From: Muribaculaceae bacterium
GTDB taxonomy: Bacteria; Bacteroidota; Bacteroidia; Bacteroidales; Muribaculaceae
DNA: 32,599 bases
NCBI GenBank assembly: GCA_017559355.1
Contig: JAFYSL010000066.1
Span: 1 to 32,599, forward strand
Reading direction: 5' to 3'
Made by a program: the position numbers and the translations under genes. The notes beneath the pieces are model-generated. The model was given only the letters and a program-made list of their open reading frames with translations. It was not told where the DNA came from and ran no database searches. Positions 25,411-32,599 of the stretch are shown piece after piece (position 1 is the first letter of the stretch; every line of letters starts with the position of its first letter).

Positions 25411-25446
25411 TATGCACCGTTATTTATAACTAAATAGCGGTGCATA
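25411..25446 (-). terminator. Hairpin after the PH-domain gene
   Basis: TATGCACCG (25411-25419) pairs with CGGTGCATA (25438-25446), extended inward by TATTTA/TAAATA across one wobble pair. It lies 28 bases past the stop of the PH-domain gene on the minus strand. The following T tract is short (ATTTTG). Confidence 0.65.
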
Positions 25447-25474
25447 TTAAAGGGTTCAGTATATTAACTTGAGG

Positions 25475-25948
25475 TTACTTTTTTAATTGTTTATTGATGT
25501 ATTCCACCATTTTGGGGGCGTTTTTGCAACCGAGGAGATATTTGTGCCCATTTTTTAGTTCAACAAGGAAACAATCTTTCATTTGTCCATAATAAGCAAA
25601 GTAGTTGCCTATTCCACGCTCTCTAAACCAACCCCAATATCCCATAAAGCCTCCACTACCACACGTTCTGATAGTGCTCATAGAGGGGGTGTGAAGTTTC
25701 GCCGATTTTACTTCGGTCATTGAAATTGATTTAATCTTCAAACTGCGATTGATATAAATAGCGTTTTCATCGGCACTGATGCTCATCGGCATATAGTAAA
25801 GGCTAATAATAAGCATAATTACCACGAATACACCCCAGGCAATTTCTTCCCACATCCCAGGCATTATAAACGCACAAACCACAAACAATGCAAGGCACAA
25901 GAGGGTTGAAATGATACAAAATTTGCTTAATGTTACTTGTTGTTTCAT
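25475..25948 (-). CDS. Membrane protein with bacterial PH-like domain
   Basis: 157 residues. Two adjacent hydrophobic segments (about 9-30 and 36-54) form an N-terminal membrane hairpin, followed by a cytosolic beta domain with the look of a bacterial PH domain (bPH type). A conserved-looking aromatic/glycine block (CGSGGFMGYWGWF) and NYFAYYG lie in the middle, and LVELKNGHKYLLGCKNA near the end. I know of no defined function; related small proteins are annotated as PH domain-containing. It is transcribed alone from its own promoter, between yebC and the lolD operon. Confidence 0.8.
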   Translation of the reverse strand: MKQQVTLSKFCIISTLLCLALFVVCAFIMPGMWEEIAWGVFVVIMLIISLYYMPMSISADENAIYINRSLKIKSISMTEVKSAKLHTPSMSTIRTCGSGGFMGYWGWFRERGIGNYFAYYGQMKDCFLVELKNGHKYLLGCKNAPKMVEYINKQLKK

Positions 25949-25976
25949 AGTGAATGCTATTAAATGAATACTATAA

Positions 25977-26007
25977 CAAAGGTATAAAATAATTTATTAA
26001 AAGCAAA
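25977..26007 (-). promoter_or_regulatory. Promoter of the PH-domain gene
   Basis: Minus strand TTTG (complement of 26004-26007), 19 nt, then TACCTTTG (complement of 25977-25984). The -33 element touches the base of the yebC terminator hairpin. Confidence 0.75.
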
Positions 26008-26045
26008 ACAGGAGTGCCAAATAAATAAAAATGACACCCCTGTTT
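26006..26045 (-). terminator. Terminator of the pheT-yebC operon
   Basis: AAACAGG (26006-26012) pairs with CCTGTTT (26039-26045), continued inward by GTG/CAC across one mismatch. On the minus strand it is followed by a T-rich tract (TTTTGCTTTTAAT) and lies 31 bases past the yebC stop. Confidence 0.7.
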
Positions 26046-26076
26046 GCTATTTTGAGTAGTTTGCTTATTGCTAATC

Positions 26077-26799
26077 TTACTCTTCTTTCATGTTGTGGAA
26101 TACGTTTTGAACGTCGTCGTCGTCTTCGAATTTTTCGAGGAGTTTTTCGAGTTGAACGCGTTGTTCTTCGTTAACCTCTTTGAGATCGTTAGGAATGCGA
26201 ACAAATTCTGAGCTCTTGATTTCGAAGCCGTTTTCTTCGAGATATTTTTGAATCTCAGAGTTACATTCAAATGGAGCAGAAAGTACGATTACGTTTTCTT
26301 CTTCGTCGAAGTCGATTTCATCTACACCGAAGTCGATAAGTTCGAGTTCGAGTTCTTCAAGGTCAACACCCTCTTTAGCAATAACGTGGAATGTACATTT
26401 GTGCTCGAAAAGGAATGTCAAGCTACCAGAAGTGCCGAGGCTGCCACCAAATTTGTTGAAATATGAACGTACGTTAGCAACTGTACGAGTGTTGTTATCG
26501 GTTGCAGCTTCTACAACGATAGCGATACCAAAAGGACCATATCCTTCGTAGATGATTTCTTTATAGTCGCCAGTATCTTTATCTGTTGCTTTTTTGATAG
26601 CGCGTTCTACGGTATCTTTAGGCATGTTTGCTGCTTTAGCATTTTGCATCAAAGCACGCAAGCGAGGGTTTGTATCTGGATCTGGACCACCTGCCTTAGC
26701 AGCGATAGTGATTTCTTTACCGATACGAGTAAATGTGCGAGACATATTGCCCCAGCGTTTGAGTTTTCTTGCTTTGCGATATTCAAAGGCTCTTCCCAT
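26077..26799 (-). CDS. yebC: YebC/PmpR (TACO1) family protein
   Basis: 240 residues of the YebC/TACO1 family: GRAFEYRKARK with RWGNMSRTFTRIGKEI at the N-terminus, the NPRLRALMQNAKAANMPKDT block, then YEGYGPFGIAIVVEAATDNNTRT and an acidic C-terminal domain. Family members were first described as DNA-binding regulators; more recent reports describe them as ribosome-associated factors that relieve stalling, including at proline-rich stretches. Both roles are from the literature, not from this sequence. The ATG lies 34 bases after the pheT stop, with no promoter in the gap, so it is co-transcribed with pheT. Confidence 0.94.
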   Translation of the reverse strand: MGRAFEYRKARKLKRWGNMSRTFTRIGKEITIAAKAGGPDPDTNPRLRALMQNAKAANMPKDTVERAIKKATDKDTGDYKEIIYEGYGPFGIAIVVEAATDNNTRTVANVRSYFNKFGGSLGTSGSLTFLFEHKCTFHVIAKEGVDLEELELELIDFGVDEIDFDEEENVIVLSAPFECNSEIQKYLEENGFEIKSSEFVRIPNDLKEVNEEQRVQLEKLLEKFEDDDDVQNVFHNMKEE

Positions 26800-26833
26800 T
26801 GTGATATTTTAATTTTTAGTTGTTAATTATTTA

Positions 26834-29299
26834 TTATCGAAGTGATGCACCAAGACGTTTTTCGAGGTTGGTGATGATTTTGTTCATCACTGCTTCGATT
26901 TGTTTGTCTTGGAGAGTTTTTTCATCGTCTTGAATTGTCATTGCAATAGCGTATGATTTCTTACCTTCAGGGAGGTTTTTACCCTCATACACGTCAAAGA
27001 GTGTTACATCTTTGAGTAATTTGCGTTCGCTTTCTCTCACTACTGTTTCGATTTGTGCCATTGTAACAGCTTTGTCGATAAGGAGTGCGAGGTCGCGTTT
27101 CACAGGTTGCGTTTTAGGTAGTGGAGCAAAAGTAACTTTCTTCTTGACTGCAAGTTTTACGATTGCGTTCCAGTCGAGTTCAGCAAACAATACCTCTTGT
27201 TTGATATCGGCTTTTTTGAGGATTGCTTTAGCTACGATACCCATTGAACCGAGTTGCTTGCCTGCGCGAGTAGCAATGCTGAGTGATGCGCTATAAATCT
27301 CTTCGTTGCCTTCGTTGAGTGTGAGTTCACGAGTAGAGATGCCGAGGCGTGCAAAGATGTTGCCTACGATTGCTTTTAAGTCGTAGATTGTTGCTGCTTC
27401 TTCGGTGCGTGCCCAGTTGCCTTGGCGAATGTTGCCAGTGAGCCACAACGCGAGTTTTTCGGTTTCGCTATATGGAGCAAGAGGGGCTTCGGCAGTTGAT
27501 TCAGCCTCAGGGTTGAAATGGTAAACATTGCCAAATTCATACATCATCAAGTCGCTTGAGCGGCGGTTGATGTTGTGTGAAAGTGATTCCAAACCACCAA
27601 AGAGCAATGTTTGACGCATCACGTTGAGGTCGTTGCTCAATGGATTGAGGAGTTTCACGCAGTTAGCAGCAGGATATTGAGCGAGGTCTTCGTAGTAGCT
27701 TTCGGCAGTGAGTGAGTTGTTGAGGATTTCATTAAATCCTACAGCTGTCAACTGGTTGCTGATAAGCTCGCGAAGATCGTTTGCACTATCGGTAAATGTT
27801 TTGTAAGAGAGTGTTGCGTGGAGAGTGTTATCAAACTCAATGTTGTTGTAACCATAGATGCGCAACACATCTTCAACTACGTCGCATGGACGTTGAACGT
27901 CAACGCGATATGTTGGTACTTCGAGGTCGATTTCGCCGTCGCGACGGTCTTTGATTTCGATTTCGAGTGAGCGGAGTATGTTGTCAACAGTCTCAGTTGG
28001 GATTTCTTTGCCAATGAGGTTGTTGAGGTATTCATAAGAGAGTGTAACAGGGAATGGTTTAATTTCGTTGGGGTAGATGTCAACGATTTCGCCACAAATT
28101 TCACCACCTGCGATTTCTTTAACCATCAATGCTGCAAGTTTCAACACGTAGATTGTGTTGCTTGGATCAACACCACGCTCAAAACGGAATGAAGAGTCGG
28201 TGTTAAGACCATGGCGACGAGCAGTTTTGCGAACAGATGTTGGGTTGAAGTATGCACTTTCAAGGAAGATTGAGGTAGTGCCTTCGGTTACACCTGAATC
28301 AAGACCACCAAATACACCTGCCATACACATAGGTTCTTCGGCATTGCAAATCATCAAGTCGGCTGCGTTGAGCTTGCGTTCTACTTCGTCGAGTGTTGTA
28401 AATTGAGTACTTTCGGCGCAAGTGCGAACTACGATTTTATCCCCTTTTACTTTGTCAAGGTCAAAGCAGTGGAGAGGTTGGCCCATTGCGTGAAGAAGGT
28501 AGTTGGTGATGTCAACGATGCTATTAATAGGGCGTTGACCGATTGCTGTCAAGCGATCTTTAAGCCATTGTGGACTTTCGGTAACTTTCACGTTGCGAAT
28601 AGTAACACCAGCATAGCGAGGACATGCTTCAGCATTTTCAACTACTACTTCGATAGCTCCATCTTGGCGGTCGATGTTGAATGCGTCAACCGATGGGCGT
28701 TGAGGAGTAGCAGTCGCTTTATTTTGTGACAACCATGCGCAAAGGTCGCGAGCTACGCCGTAGTGTGAAGCTGCGTCGATGCGGTTAGGTGTAAGATCTA
28801 CTTCAAGTACGTAGTCGCTTGTGAGATTGTAATATTCGGCTGCAGGAGTGCCAGGTTTTACCTCTTCGTTGAGGACGATGATGCCATCGTGTGATTTGCC
28901 GATGCCAATTTCGTCTTCGGCGCAAATCATACCAAATGATTCAACACCACGAATCTTAGATTTCTTGATTTGGAATTCTTGGTCGCCATCGTAGAGAACA
29001 GTGCCTACGGTTGCTACAACTACGGTTTGCCCAGCTGCGACATTAGGTGCACCACACACGATTTGTGTAGGTTCGCCATTGCCAAGGTCAACAGTTGTGA
29101 TGTGAAGGTGGTCGCTATTAGGGTGTTCTTCGCAAGTGAGAACTTTGCCAATAACAATGCCACGTAGTCCACCACGAATTGATTCAACTTCTTCAATGCC
29201 ACCGGTTTCGAGTCCGATAGAGGTGAGGGCTGCTCCAAGTTCCTCAGGGGTGAGGTTGAAGTCGGCGTATTCTTTGAGCCAGTTATATGATATATTCAT
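26834..29299 (-). CDS. pheT: Phenylalanyl-tRNA synthetase beta subunit
   Basis: Large subunit of the (alpha-beta)2 class II synthetase that charges tRNA-Phe. The 821 residues include the EMAP/OB-type tRNA-binding domain (about 40-155; HPNSDHLHITTVDLG, IVCGAPNVAAGQ). The B3/B4 editing region follows (about 210-400; AVxN then RPINSIVDITNYLLHAMGQP, and GLNTDSSFRFERGVDP), then the B5 domain (about 405-475; YRVDVQRPCDVVEDVLRIYGYNNI). The C-terminal anticodon-binding FDX-ACB domain has LPKTQPVKRDLALLIDK and DVYEGKNLPEGKKSYA. Length is normal. The catalytic alpha subunit pheS is not nearby, so the genes are split. Its own promoter is present, and yebC follows in the same operon. Confidence 0.97.
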   Translation of the reverse strand: MNISYNWLKEYADFNLTPEELGAALTSIGLETGGIEEVESIRGGLRGIVIGKVLTCEEHPNSDHLHITTVDLGNGEPTQIVCGAPNVAAGQTVVVATVGTVLYDGDQEFQIKKSKIRGVESFGMICAEDEIGIGKSHDGIIVLNEEVKPGTPAAEYYNLTSDYVLEVDLTPNRIDAASHYGVARDLCAWLSQNKATATPQRPSVDAFNIDRQDGAIEVVVENAEACPRYAGVTIRNVKVTESPQWLKDRLTAIGQRPINSIVDITNYLLHAMGQPLHCFDLDKVKGDKIVVRTCAESTQFTTLDEVERKLNAADLMICNAEEPMCMAGVFGGLDSGVTEGTTSIFLESAYFNPTSVRKTARRHGLNTDSSFRFERGVDPSNTIYVLKLAALMVKEIAGGEICGEIVDIYPNEIKPFPVTLSYEYLNNLIGKEIPTETVDNILRSLEIEIKDRRDGEIDLEVPTYRVDVQRPCDVVEDVLRIYGYNNIEFDNTLHATLSYKTFTDSANDLRELISNQLTAVGFNEILNNSLTAESYYEDLAQYPAANCVKLLNPLSNDLNVMRQTLLFGGLESLSHNINRRSSDLMMYEFGNVYHFNPEAESTAEAPLAPYSETEKLALWLTGNIRQGNWARTEEAATIYDLKAIVGNIFARLGISTRELTLNEGNEEIYSASLSIATRAGKQLGSMGIVAKAILKKADIKQEVLFAELDWNAIVKLAVKKKVTFAPLPKTQPVKRDLALLIDKAVTMAQIETVVRESERKLLKDVTLFDVYEGKNLPEGKKSYAIAMTIQDDEKTLQDKQIEAVMNKIITNLEKRLGASLR

Positions 29300-29321
29300 G
29301 ATTGTAATTTGTAATAATTAC

Positions 29322-29330
29322 GCAAATTTA
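29322..29330 (-). promoter_or_regulatory. -7 element of pheT
   Basis: The minus strand reads TAAATTTGC, a full consensus, 22 bases before the pheT ATG. No clear TTTG is seen at the expected -33 position. Confidence 0.6.
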
Positions 29331-29377
29331 CAAAGAATTTCTGAGTTATCGGTTAATAATCAGCAATAAAAACACCA

Positions 29378-29407
29378 AAAGCATCTACCTTTGTGAGATA
29401 GATGCTT
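29378..29407 (-). terminator. Terminator of the tRNA-Glu/rpsT unit
   Basis: AAAGCATCTA (29378-29387) pairs perfectly with TAGATGCTTT (29398-29407 region) around an 11-nt loop. On the minus strand a T-rich tract (TTTTGGTGTTTTTATTG) follows. It sits 5 bases after the 3' end of the distal tRNA-Glu. Confidence 0.8.
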
Positions 29408-29412
29408 TGAGG

Positions 29413-29484
29413 TAGCCCATAGGAGAATCGAACTCCTCTTTCAAGAATGAAAATCTTGCGTCCTAACCGATAGACGAATGGGCC
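29413..29484 (-). tRNA. tRNA-Glu (TTC), distal copy
   Basis: 72 nt from 29484 down to 29413. The acceptor GGCCCAT pairs with ATGGGCT (G1.U72), with discriminator A. The D arm is TCGGTTAGGA-like. The anticodon stem CAAGA/TCTTG carries loop TTTTCAT with anticodon TTC. The T arm has GTTCGATTC. CCA is not encoded. It is identical to the copy at 29806 and lies 21 bases after rpsT. Confidence 0.95.
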
Positions 29485-29505
29485 AACAAATATCAGGCCG
29501 CTATA

Positions 29506-29763
29506 TTAAGCAGAGATTTTGCTGATGTGATGAGCGAGTTTGCTCTTGAGGTTAGCAGCTTTGTTTTTAGAGATAGTCTTTTTAGAAGCAAGACGATCGA
29601 GCATTGCGCTAACTTTCTTGTAAGCTTCTTGAGCTTCAGCGAGGTCAGTCATAGCACGAAGGCGACGAACGGCGTTACGAGCAGTTTTAGCATAGTAACG
29701 ATTACGAGCGTTACGAACCTTAGTTTGACGAATTCTCTTTTCAGATGATTTATGATTTGCCAT
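29506..29763 (-). CDS. rpsT: 30S ribosomal protein S20
   Basis: 85-residue, strongly basic, helical protein ([21 protein letters not shown] start; [16 protein letters not shown] near the end) that binds 16S rRNA early in 30S assembly. Length and sequence are normal for S20. The gene is enclosed by two identical tRNA-Glu genes on the same strand, 42 bases after the proximal copy and 21 bases before the distal one. All three probably derive from one transcript that is cut to release the tRNAs. Confidence 0.97.
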   Translation of the reverse strand: MANHKSSEKRIRQTKVRNARNRYYAKTARNAVRRLRAMTDLAEAQEAYKKVSAMLDRLASKKTISKNKAANLKSKLAHHISKISA

Positions 29764-29805
29764 TATAAATAAATCTTAAAATCTTTAGTTATTGTTTGTT
29801 AATTG

Positions 29806-29877
29806 TAGCCCATAGGAGAATCGAACTCCTCTTTCAAGAATGAAAATCTTGCGTCCTAACCGATAGACGAATGGGCC
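29806..29877 (-). tRNA. tRNA-Glu (TTC), proximal copy
   Basis: 72 nt from 29877 down to 29806, identical over its full length to the distal copy at 29413, with anticodon TTC. It is the first product of the unit, about 26 bases downstream of the -7 element. Confidence 0.95.
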
Positions 29878-29903
29878 ATAAGGGTTTCCCCAAAATTGCG
29901 AGT

Positions 29904-29936
29904 GCAAAGTTATGCACAATTTTTTATATGTGCAAA
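29904..29936 (-). promoter_or_regulatory. Promoter of the tRNA-Glu/rpsT unit
   Basis: Minus strand TTTG (complement of 29933-29936), exactly 20 nt, then TAACTTTGC (complement of 29904-29912): a textbook Bacteroidota promoter. The -7 element lies inside a dyad, GTGCA-TAACTT-TGCAC. Confidence 0.85.
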
Positions 29937-30043
29937 TATTTTCAAAAAAAAGGATGAAAAATATGTGTTTTTTTACGTTTTCAAAGTGAGATGGGGTGAA
30001 TATGCTCTGATTTTTGTAACTTTAAGGTGTAAAATGGAGTTAT

Positions 30044-30769
30044 ATGTATCAACCACTACACTGCATTGCGCTTCGCACGATAAAGTATAATGATAAGCAT
30101 TCAATATTGAGTGTGTACTCGCTCGAACTTGGGCGATTGGCTTTTCTTGTGCCTGCTGGGAATGGTCGTGAGGCTAATCGTCGCAGGGCATTGCTTATGC
30201 CGTTGAGTATCTTTGAATGTGTGGCGAATATTAAACCTAATACTGAGCTCCATACCATGCGCGATGTGAAGGTGACAATGCCTCTACATGGCATTCATGC
30301 GCACCCTATGAAGGGGGCTATGGCGTTGTTTATTGCCGATTTGCTCAATAGTGTATTGCGTGAAAGTCAGCGCGACGATGCTACGTATGCATTCCTCCAT
30401 GATGCAATTCTTCGATTTGATGCTTTGTCAGAGGGCGTTGCCAATTTTCACCTGTGCTTCCTCTATCGATTGGGCAGATTTATAGGTATAGAACCCGATG
30501 TGTCGACCTATAGAGATGGTGCGGTGTTTGATATGCAAGATGGACGATTTAGAATGACACCTCCATTGCATCATAAATTCTTGAACGCCGACGATGCAAA
30601 GGTTGTAGCGATGTTATCGCGCATTACCTTTGACAATATGCGTTATTATCGTTTTAATCGCATGCAACGCAATCTGTTACTTGATAGAATATTGGAATAC
30701 TATACAATTCATTACAGTGCGCTCTCACAATTGCAATCACTCGATGTATTACGATGCTTATTCGTGTAG
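30044..30769 (+). CDS. recO: DNA repair protein RecO
   Basis: Recombination mediator that, with RecR, loads RecA on SSB-coated single-stranded DNA and anneals strands. The 241 residues match the RecO layout. An N-terminal OB fold (HCIALRTIKYNDKHSILSVYSLELGRLAFLVP) carries the usual start of this family. A helical C-terminal domain follows (AMALFIADLLNSVLRE, FHLCFLYRLGRFIGIEPD). The zinc-finger cysteines of some RecO proteins are absent, as in other Bacteroidota members I recall. The ATG at 30044 is supported by the family-typical N-terminus. A weak TAACTTTA at 30018-30025 may be the -7 element. It is a single-gene unit diverging from the rpsT unit. Confidence 0.9.
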   Translation: MYQPLHCIALRTIKYNDKHSILSVYSLELGRLAFLVPAGNGREANRRRALLMPLSIFECVANIKPNTELHTMRDVKVTMPLHGIHAHPMKGAMALFIADLLNSVLRESQRDDATYAFLHDAILRFDALSEGVANFHLCFLYRLGRFIGIEPDVSTYRDGAVFDMQDGRFRMTPPLHHKFLNADDAKVVAMLSRITFDNMRYYRFNRMQRNLLLDRILEYYTIHYSALSQLQSLDVLRCLFV

Positions 30770-30792
30770 ATTAATACCATAAAGTAAATAAT

Positions 30793-30832
30793 AGAGGCTG
30801 TATCAATTTTTTTTAATTTAGATACAGCCTCT
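30793..30832. terminator. Terminator downstream of recO
   Basis: AGAGGCTGTATC (30793-30804) pairs perfectly with GATACAGCCTCT (30821-30832) around an AT-only loop containing eight consecutive T. It lies between converging recO and the BspA-like gene and probably serves both. Confidence 0.75.
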
Positions 30833-30882
30833 TATTCATATTTCAATTAGGAAAGTTTTTTACATTTCTCCTAACTTTTTTA

Positions 30883-30902
30883 TGGAATTTCTATAAATTC
30901 CA
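30883..30902. repeat. Perfect 8-bp inverted repeat with tetraloop
   Basis: TGGAATTT (30883-30890) and AAATTCCA (30895-30902) flank CTAT, 42 bases past the stop of the BspA-like gene. No T tract follows on the minus strand, so a role in 3'-end stability is more likely than intrinsic termination. Confidence 0.5.
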
Positions 30903-30943
30903 CGAATTAGTTAAATAATAGTTTATGGAAATGGTTCCTGTTA

Positions 30944-32599
30944 TTATTTCACAATCAATCTTAATGTTTTCACTTGCGTGCCGTCATTAATGGTTAATAG
31001 ATACAAACCTGCCGAGCAGTTAAGATCAATTGCATTCCATTCTCCATCGAGCATAACTGTCCCATTTGCTACCATCGTTCCGCTCATTGATGTAAGCACG
31101 TATTGTGCTTCATTGCCCGATGCACCTATAATTTTCACCCATGCTGTACCTGTAGCAGGGTTTTCGCGCAATGTTACAGAAAACTCCTCTCCATCAACTT
31201 CTATATAACCAATACCAGCGGGGTCTTCTCCTGTTGAGAATTCCATTTCATCACCATAAACAGTGCCCTTAGCCGTAGTAACAAACGCGCGATATTTATA
31301 TGTTGAATTATATTCAAGATTTGCGAGTGTCGCACTCATTGAGATACCCGAAGCCGATACTGTCATACGGTCGTCGGTTGATGCTGGCTTGATAGTTGTT
31401 CCAGTTTTCCAATATTCAAACCCTTGCGCTGTGATAACATCAGTACCTTCAAGAGCATAGCCTTTCACTGTGGCTGAATTATTGATTACTTGAATATCTT
31501 CGTAAGTGCGCACCTCAGGTTCAAAATACACATTGGCATCGCCAGTAAAGAATGCTATCCAATCACCATAATATGTATTGCCACTTGATGAAATGTAATA
31601 AGGACGATATTTGTAATAAACATCATCTTTTACCCCTCGCAAAGTGCCTACGAGAACACTATCAACCACAGGGCAACTCACCTTGCTCGATGGTAATTCT
31701 TCTGGAGCATCATAGCGTCGCCACTCAAAACCGGTTCCCTCGGTTGCATCACAATTTGTCGCAGCAAGCAATCTTACACTTGTTGTTGATGTAGGCTTAG
31801 CTCCTTGAGTTGTCAACTCCAATGAGCATGTGGTGAATGTCTCTGAGACGGTATAAACGCCACATTCTTGAGTGTTAACGGCATAGCATATAGTATAGCT
31901 GCTATTGGGATCAAGATTATTGACTTTAATCGTGTTCTTGCCGTTATATTCGTTCACTTCGTTACCATAATTAATACCCTCTCCGAGTATGGTCACATCT
32001 CCCTCGGTGTATGTTCCTATTGCTGTTACCGATGATGCAGTTACACTTCCCGAGATATAAGCGTCGAAAGAGCGAGTGGTAAAATCACTTAAATCCTTAA
32101 TCGGGCAATAAATTCCATTGATTATCAATGCCAAGTCATAAGAGCTGTTAGTTTCATTAGGTCTCAATCCAGTAAATTTTACCACACCATTCTCTGCTTG
32201 ATATTTATCCCAAAAACTATGATATAATCCTAAGTTATATTGGGTGGGGGATGTTAAGTTGATTGTGACTGTAGTTTGAGTAGCTGTTATATTTGCATCA
32301 ATCAACTTATTACAACCCCAGAATACATTTGAACCGATTATGGCTAAATTTTCTCCTCCAGATAATGAAACCAAACCTGAGCAGTTATAAAATGCATTGT
32401 AGCCAATCTCAGTTACCGAATTTGGGATTGTCACCGATTTCAGACTGGTGCAAACAGAGAATGCATAGGAGCCAATTGAGGATACAGAATTAGGAATGGT
32501 TATAGAGGTCAGACCGGTGCAACCATTGAACGTACTGTTGTCAATCGAGGTCACTGAGTTGGGAATAGTCACCGATGTTAAACCAGTGCAACCAGAGAA
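30944..32599 (-). CDS. BspA-type leucine-rich-repeat protein with T9SS sorting domain, N-terminus outside the window
   Basis: The frame is open to the right edge, so the start and signal peptide lie outside; 551 codons are visible. The visible N-terminal part is four 23-residue LRR_5 (BspA/TpLRR) repeats of the pattern GLTSVTIPNSVTSIGxxAFxxC, the last one degenerate. Next come Ig/fibronectin-like beta domains (about 330 residues; segments such as YTICYAVNTQE and YKYRAFVTTAKGTVYGDEMEFSTG). The end is a T9SS-type C-terminal domain (ENPATGTAWVKI, SAGLYLLTI, LRLIVK). BspA-like repeats mediate adhesion to host matrix or other cells in oral and gut species. Surface export by T9SS is inferred. Converges with recO. 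Confidence 0.9.
   Translation of the reverse strand, partial: FSGCTGLTSVTIPNSVTSIDNSTFNGCTGLTSITIPNSVSSIGSYAFSVCTSLKSVTIPNSVTEIGYNAFYNCSGLVSLSGGENLAIIGSNVFWGCNKLIDANITATQTTVTINLTSPTQYNLGLYHSFWDKYQAENGVVKFTGLRPNETNSSYDLALIINGIYCPIKDLSDFTTRSFDAYISGSVTASSVTAIGTYTEGDVTILGEGINYGNEVNEYNGKNTIKVNNLDPNSSYTICYAVNTQECGVYTVSETFTTCSLELTTQGAKPTSTTSVRLLAATNCDATEGTGFEWRRYDAPEELPSSKVSCPVVDSVLVGTLRGVKDDVYYKYRPYYISSSGNTYYGDWIAFFTGDANVYFEPEVRTYEDIQVINNSATVKGYALEGTDVITAQGFEYWKTGTTIKPASTDDRMTVSASGISMSATLANLEYNSTYKYRAFVTTAKGTVYGDEMEFSTGEDPAGIGYIEVDGEEFSVTLRENPATGTAWVKIIGASGNEAQYVLTSMSGTMVANGTVMLDGEWNAIDLNCSAGLYLLTINDGTQVKTLRLIVK
32309..32599 (-). repeat. 69-bp tandem repeats encoding LRR units
   Basis: Four units of 69 bp (32584-32516, 32515-32447, 32446-32378 and 32377-32309) each encode one 23-residue leucine-rich repeat. 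The first three are close at DNA level; the fourth has drifted. The array continues past the right edge. Confidence 0.8.

Noticed and set aside
32309..32599. CRISPR-like array at the right edge
   Set aside because: The 69-bp periodicity is coding, each unit translating to one 23-residue leucine-rich repeat, with no spacer-repeat alternation.

Overview
The window is AT-rich chromosomal DNA from a member of the Bacteroidota, most likely order Bacteroidales. Several things support this. Upstream regions carry the Bacteroidota promoter pattern (TTTG, about 20 nt, then TAnnTTTGC) at many genes. There is an N-succinylornithine-type transcarbamylase with the Pro90 signature. Four secreted proteins end in what look like type IX secretion (T9SS) C-terminal domains. 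There is also a TonB-type outer-membrane protein with a CarboxypepD-like N-terminal domain, a DUF3467 protein and a NigD-like lipoprotein. Genus or family cannot be fixed from the sequence alone.

Layout. Positions 1-2242 hold a decayed UvrD/HelD-type helicase that enters from the left edge, with a +1 frameshift and an in-frame stop. A small membrane-anchored hypothetical protein follows, then an intergenic stretch with three hairpins and the SRP (4.5S) RNA gene. On the minus strand come argF' (arginine synthesis) and a 949-residue outer-membrane beta-barrel protein, divergent from a His/Pro-rich lipoprotein. Positions 7661-13000 are a tight minus-strand operon: polyprenol-phosphate mannosyltransferase, dihydroorotase, P2B-type Ca2+ ATPase and cytidine deaminase.

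Positions 13246-20691 are the most distinctive part of the window. Three tandem paralogues, each about 810-830 residues, combine a signal peptide, a phosphodiester-glycosidase (NAGPA) domain, Big2-like and beta-sandwich regions, and a T9SS sorting domain. The third copy looks like a mosaic of the first two. Facing them is a minus-strand operon (25346 down to 20780): LolD-like ATPase, NigD-like lipoprotein, DUF3467 protein, cysS, and a two-domain SGNH hydrolase whose second domain has lost its catalytic residues.

The right third is mainly housekeeping: a PH-domain membrane protein, pheT-yebC, and a small RNA/ribosomal unit in which rpsT sits between two identical tRNA-Glu genes. recO lies on the plus strand. 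A BspA-type leucine-rich-repeat, T9SS-exported protein runs off the right edge.

Across the window, translation and RNA functions (ffs, cysS, pheT, yebC, rpsT, tRNA-Glu) are interleaved with surface and secretion functions (outer-membrane barrel, lipoproteins, LolD, T9SS cargo). I saw no prophage, insertion sequence, CRISPR array or integron. The best candidates for something undescribed are the NAGPA triplet and the half-dead double SGNH protein.
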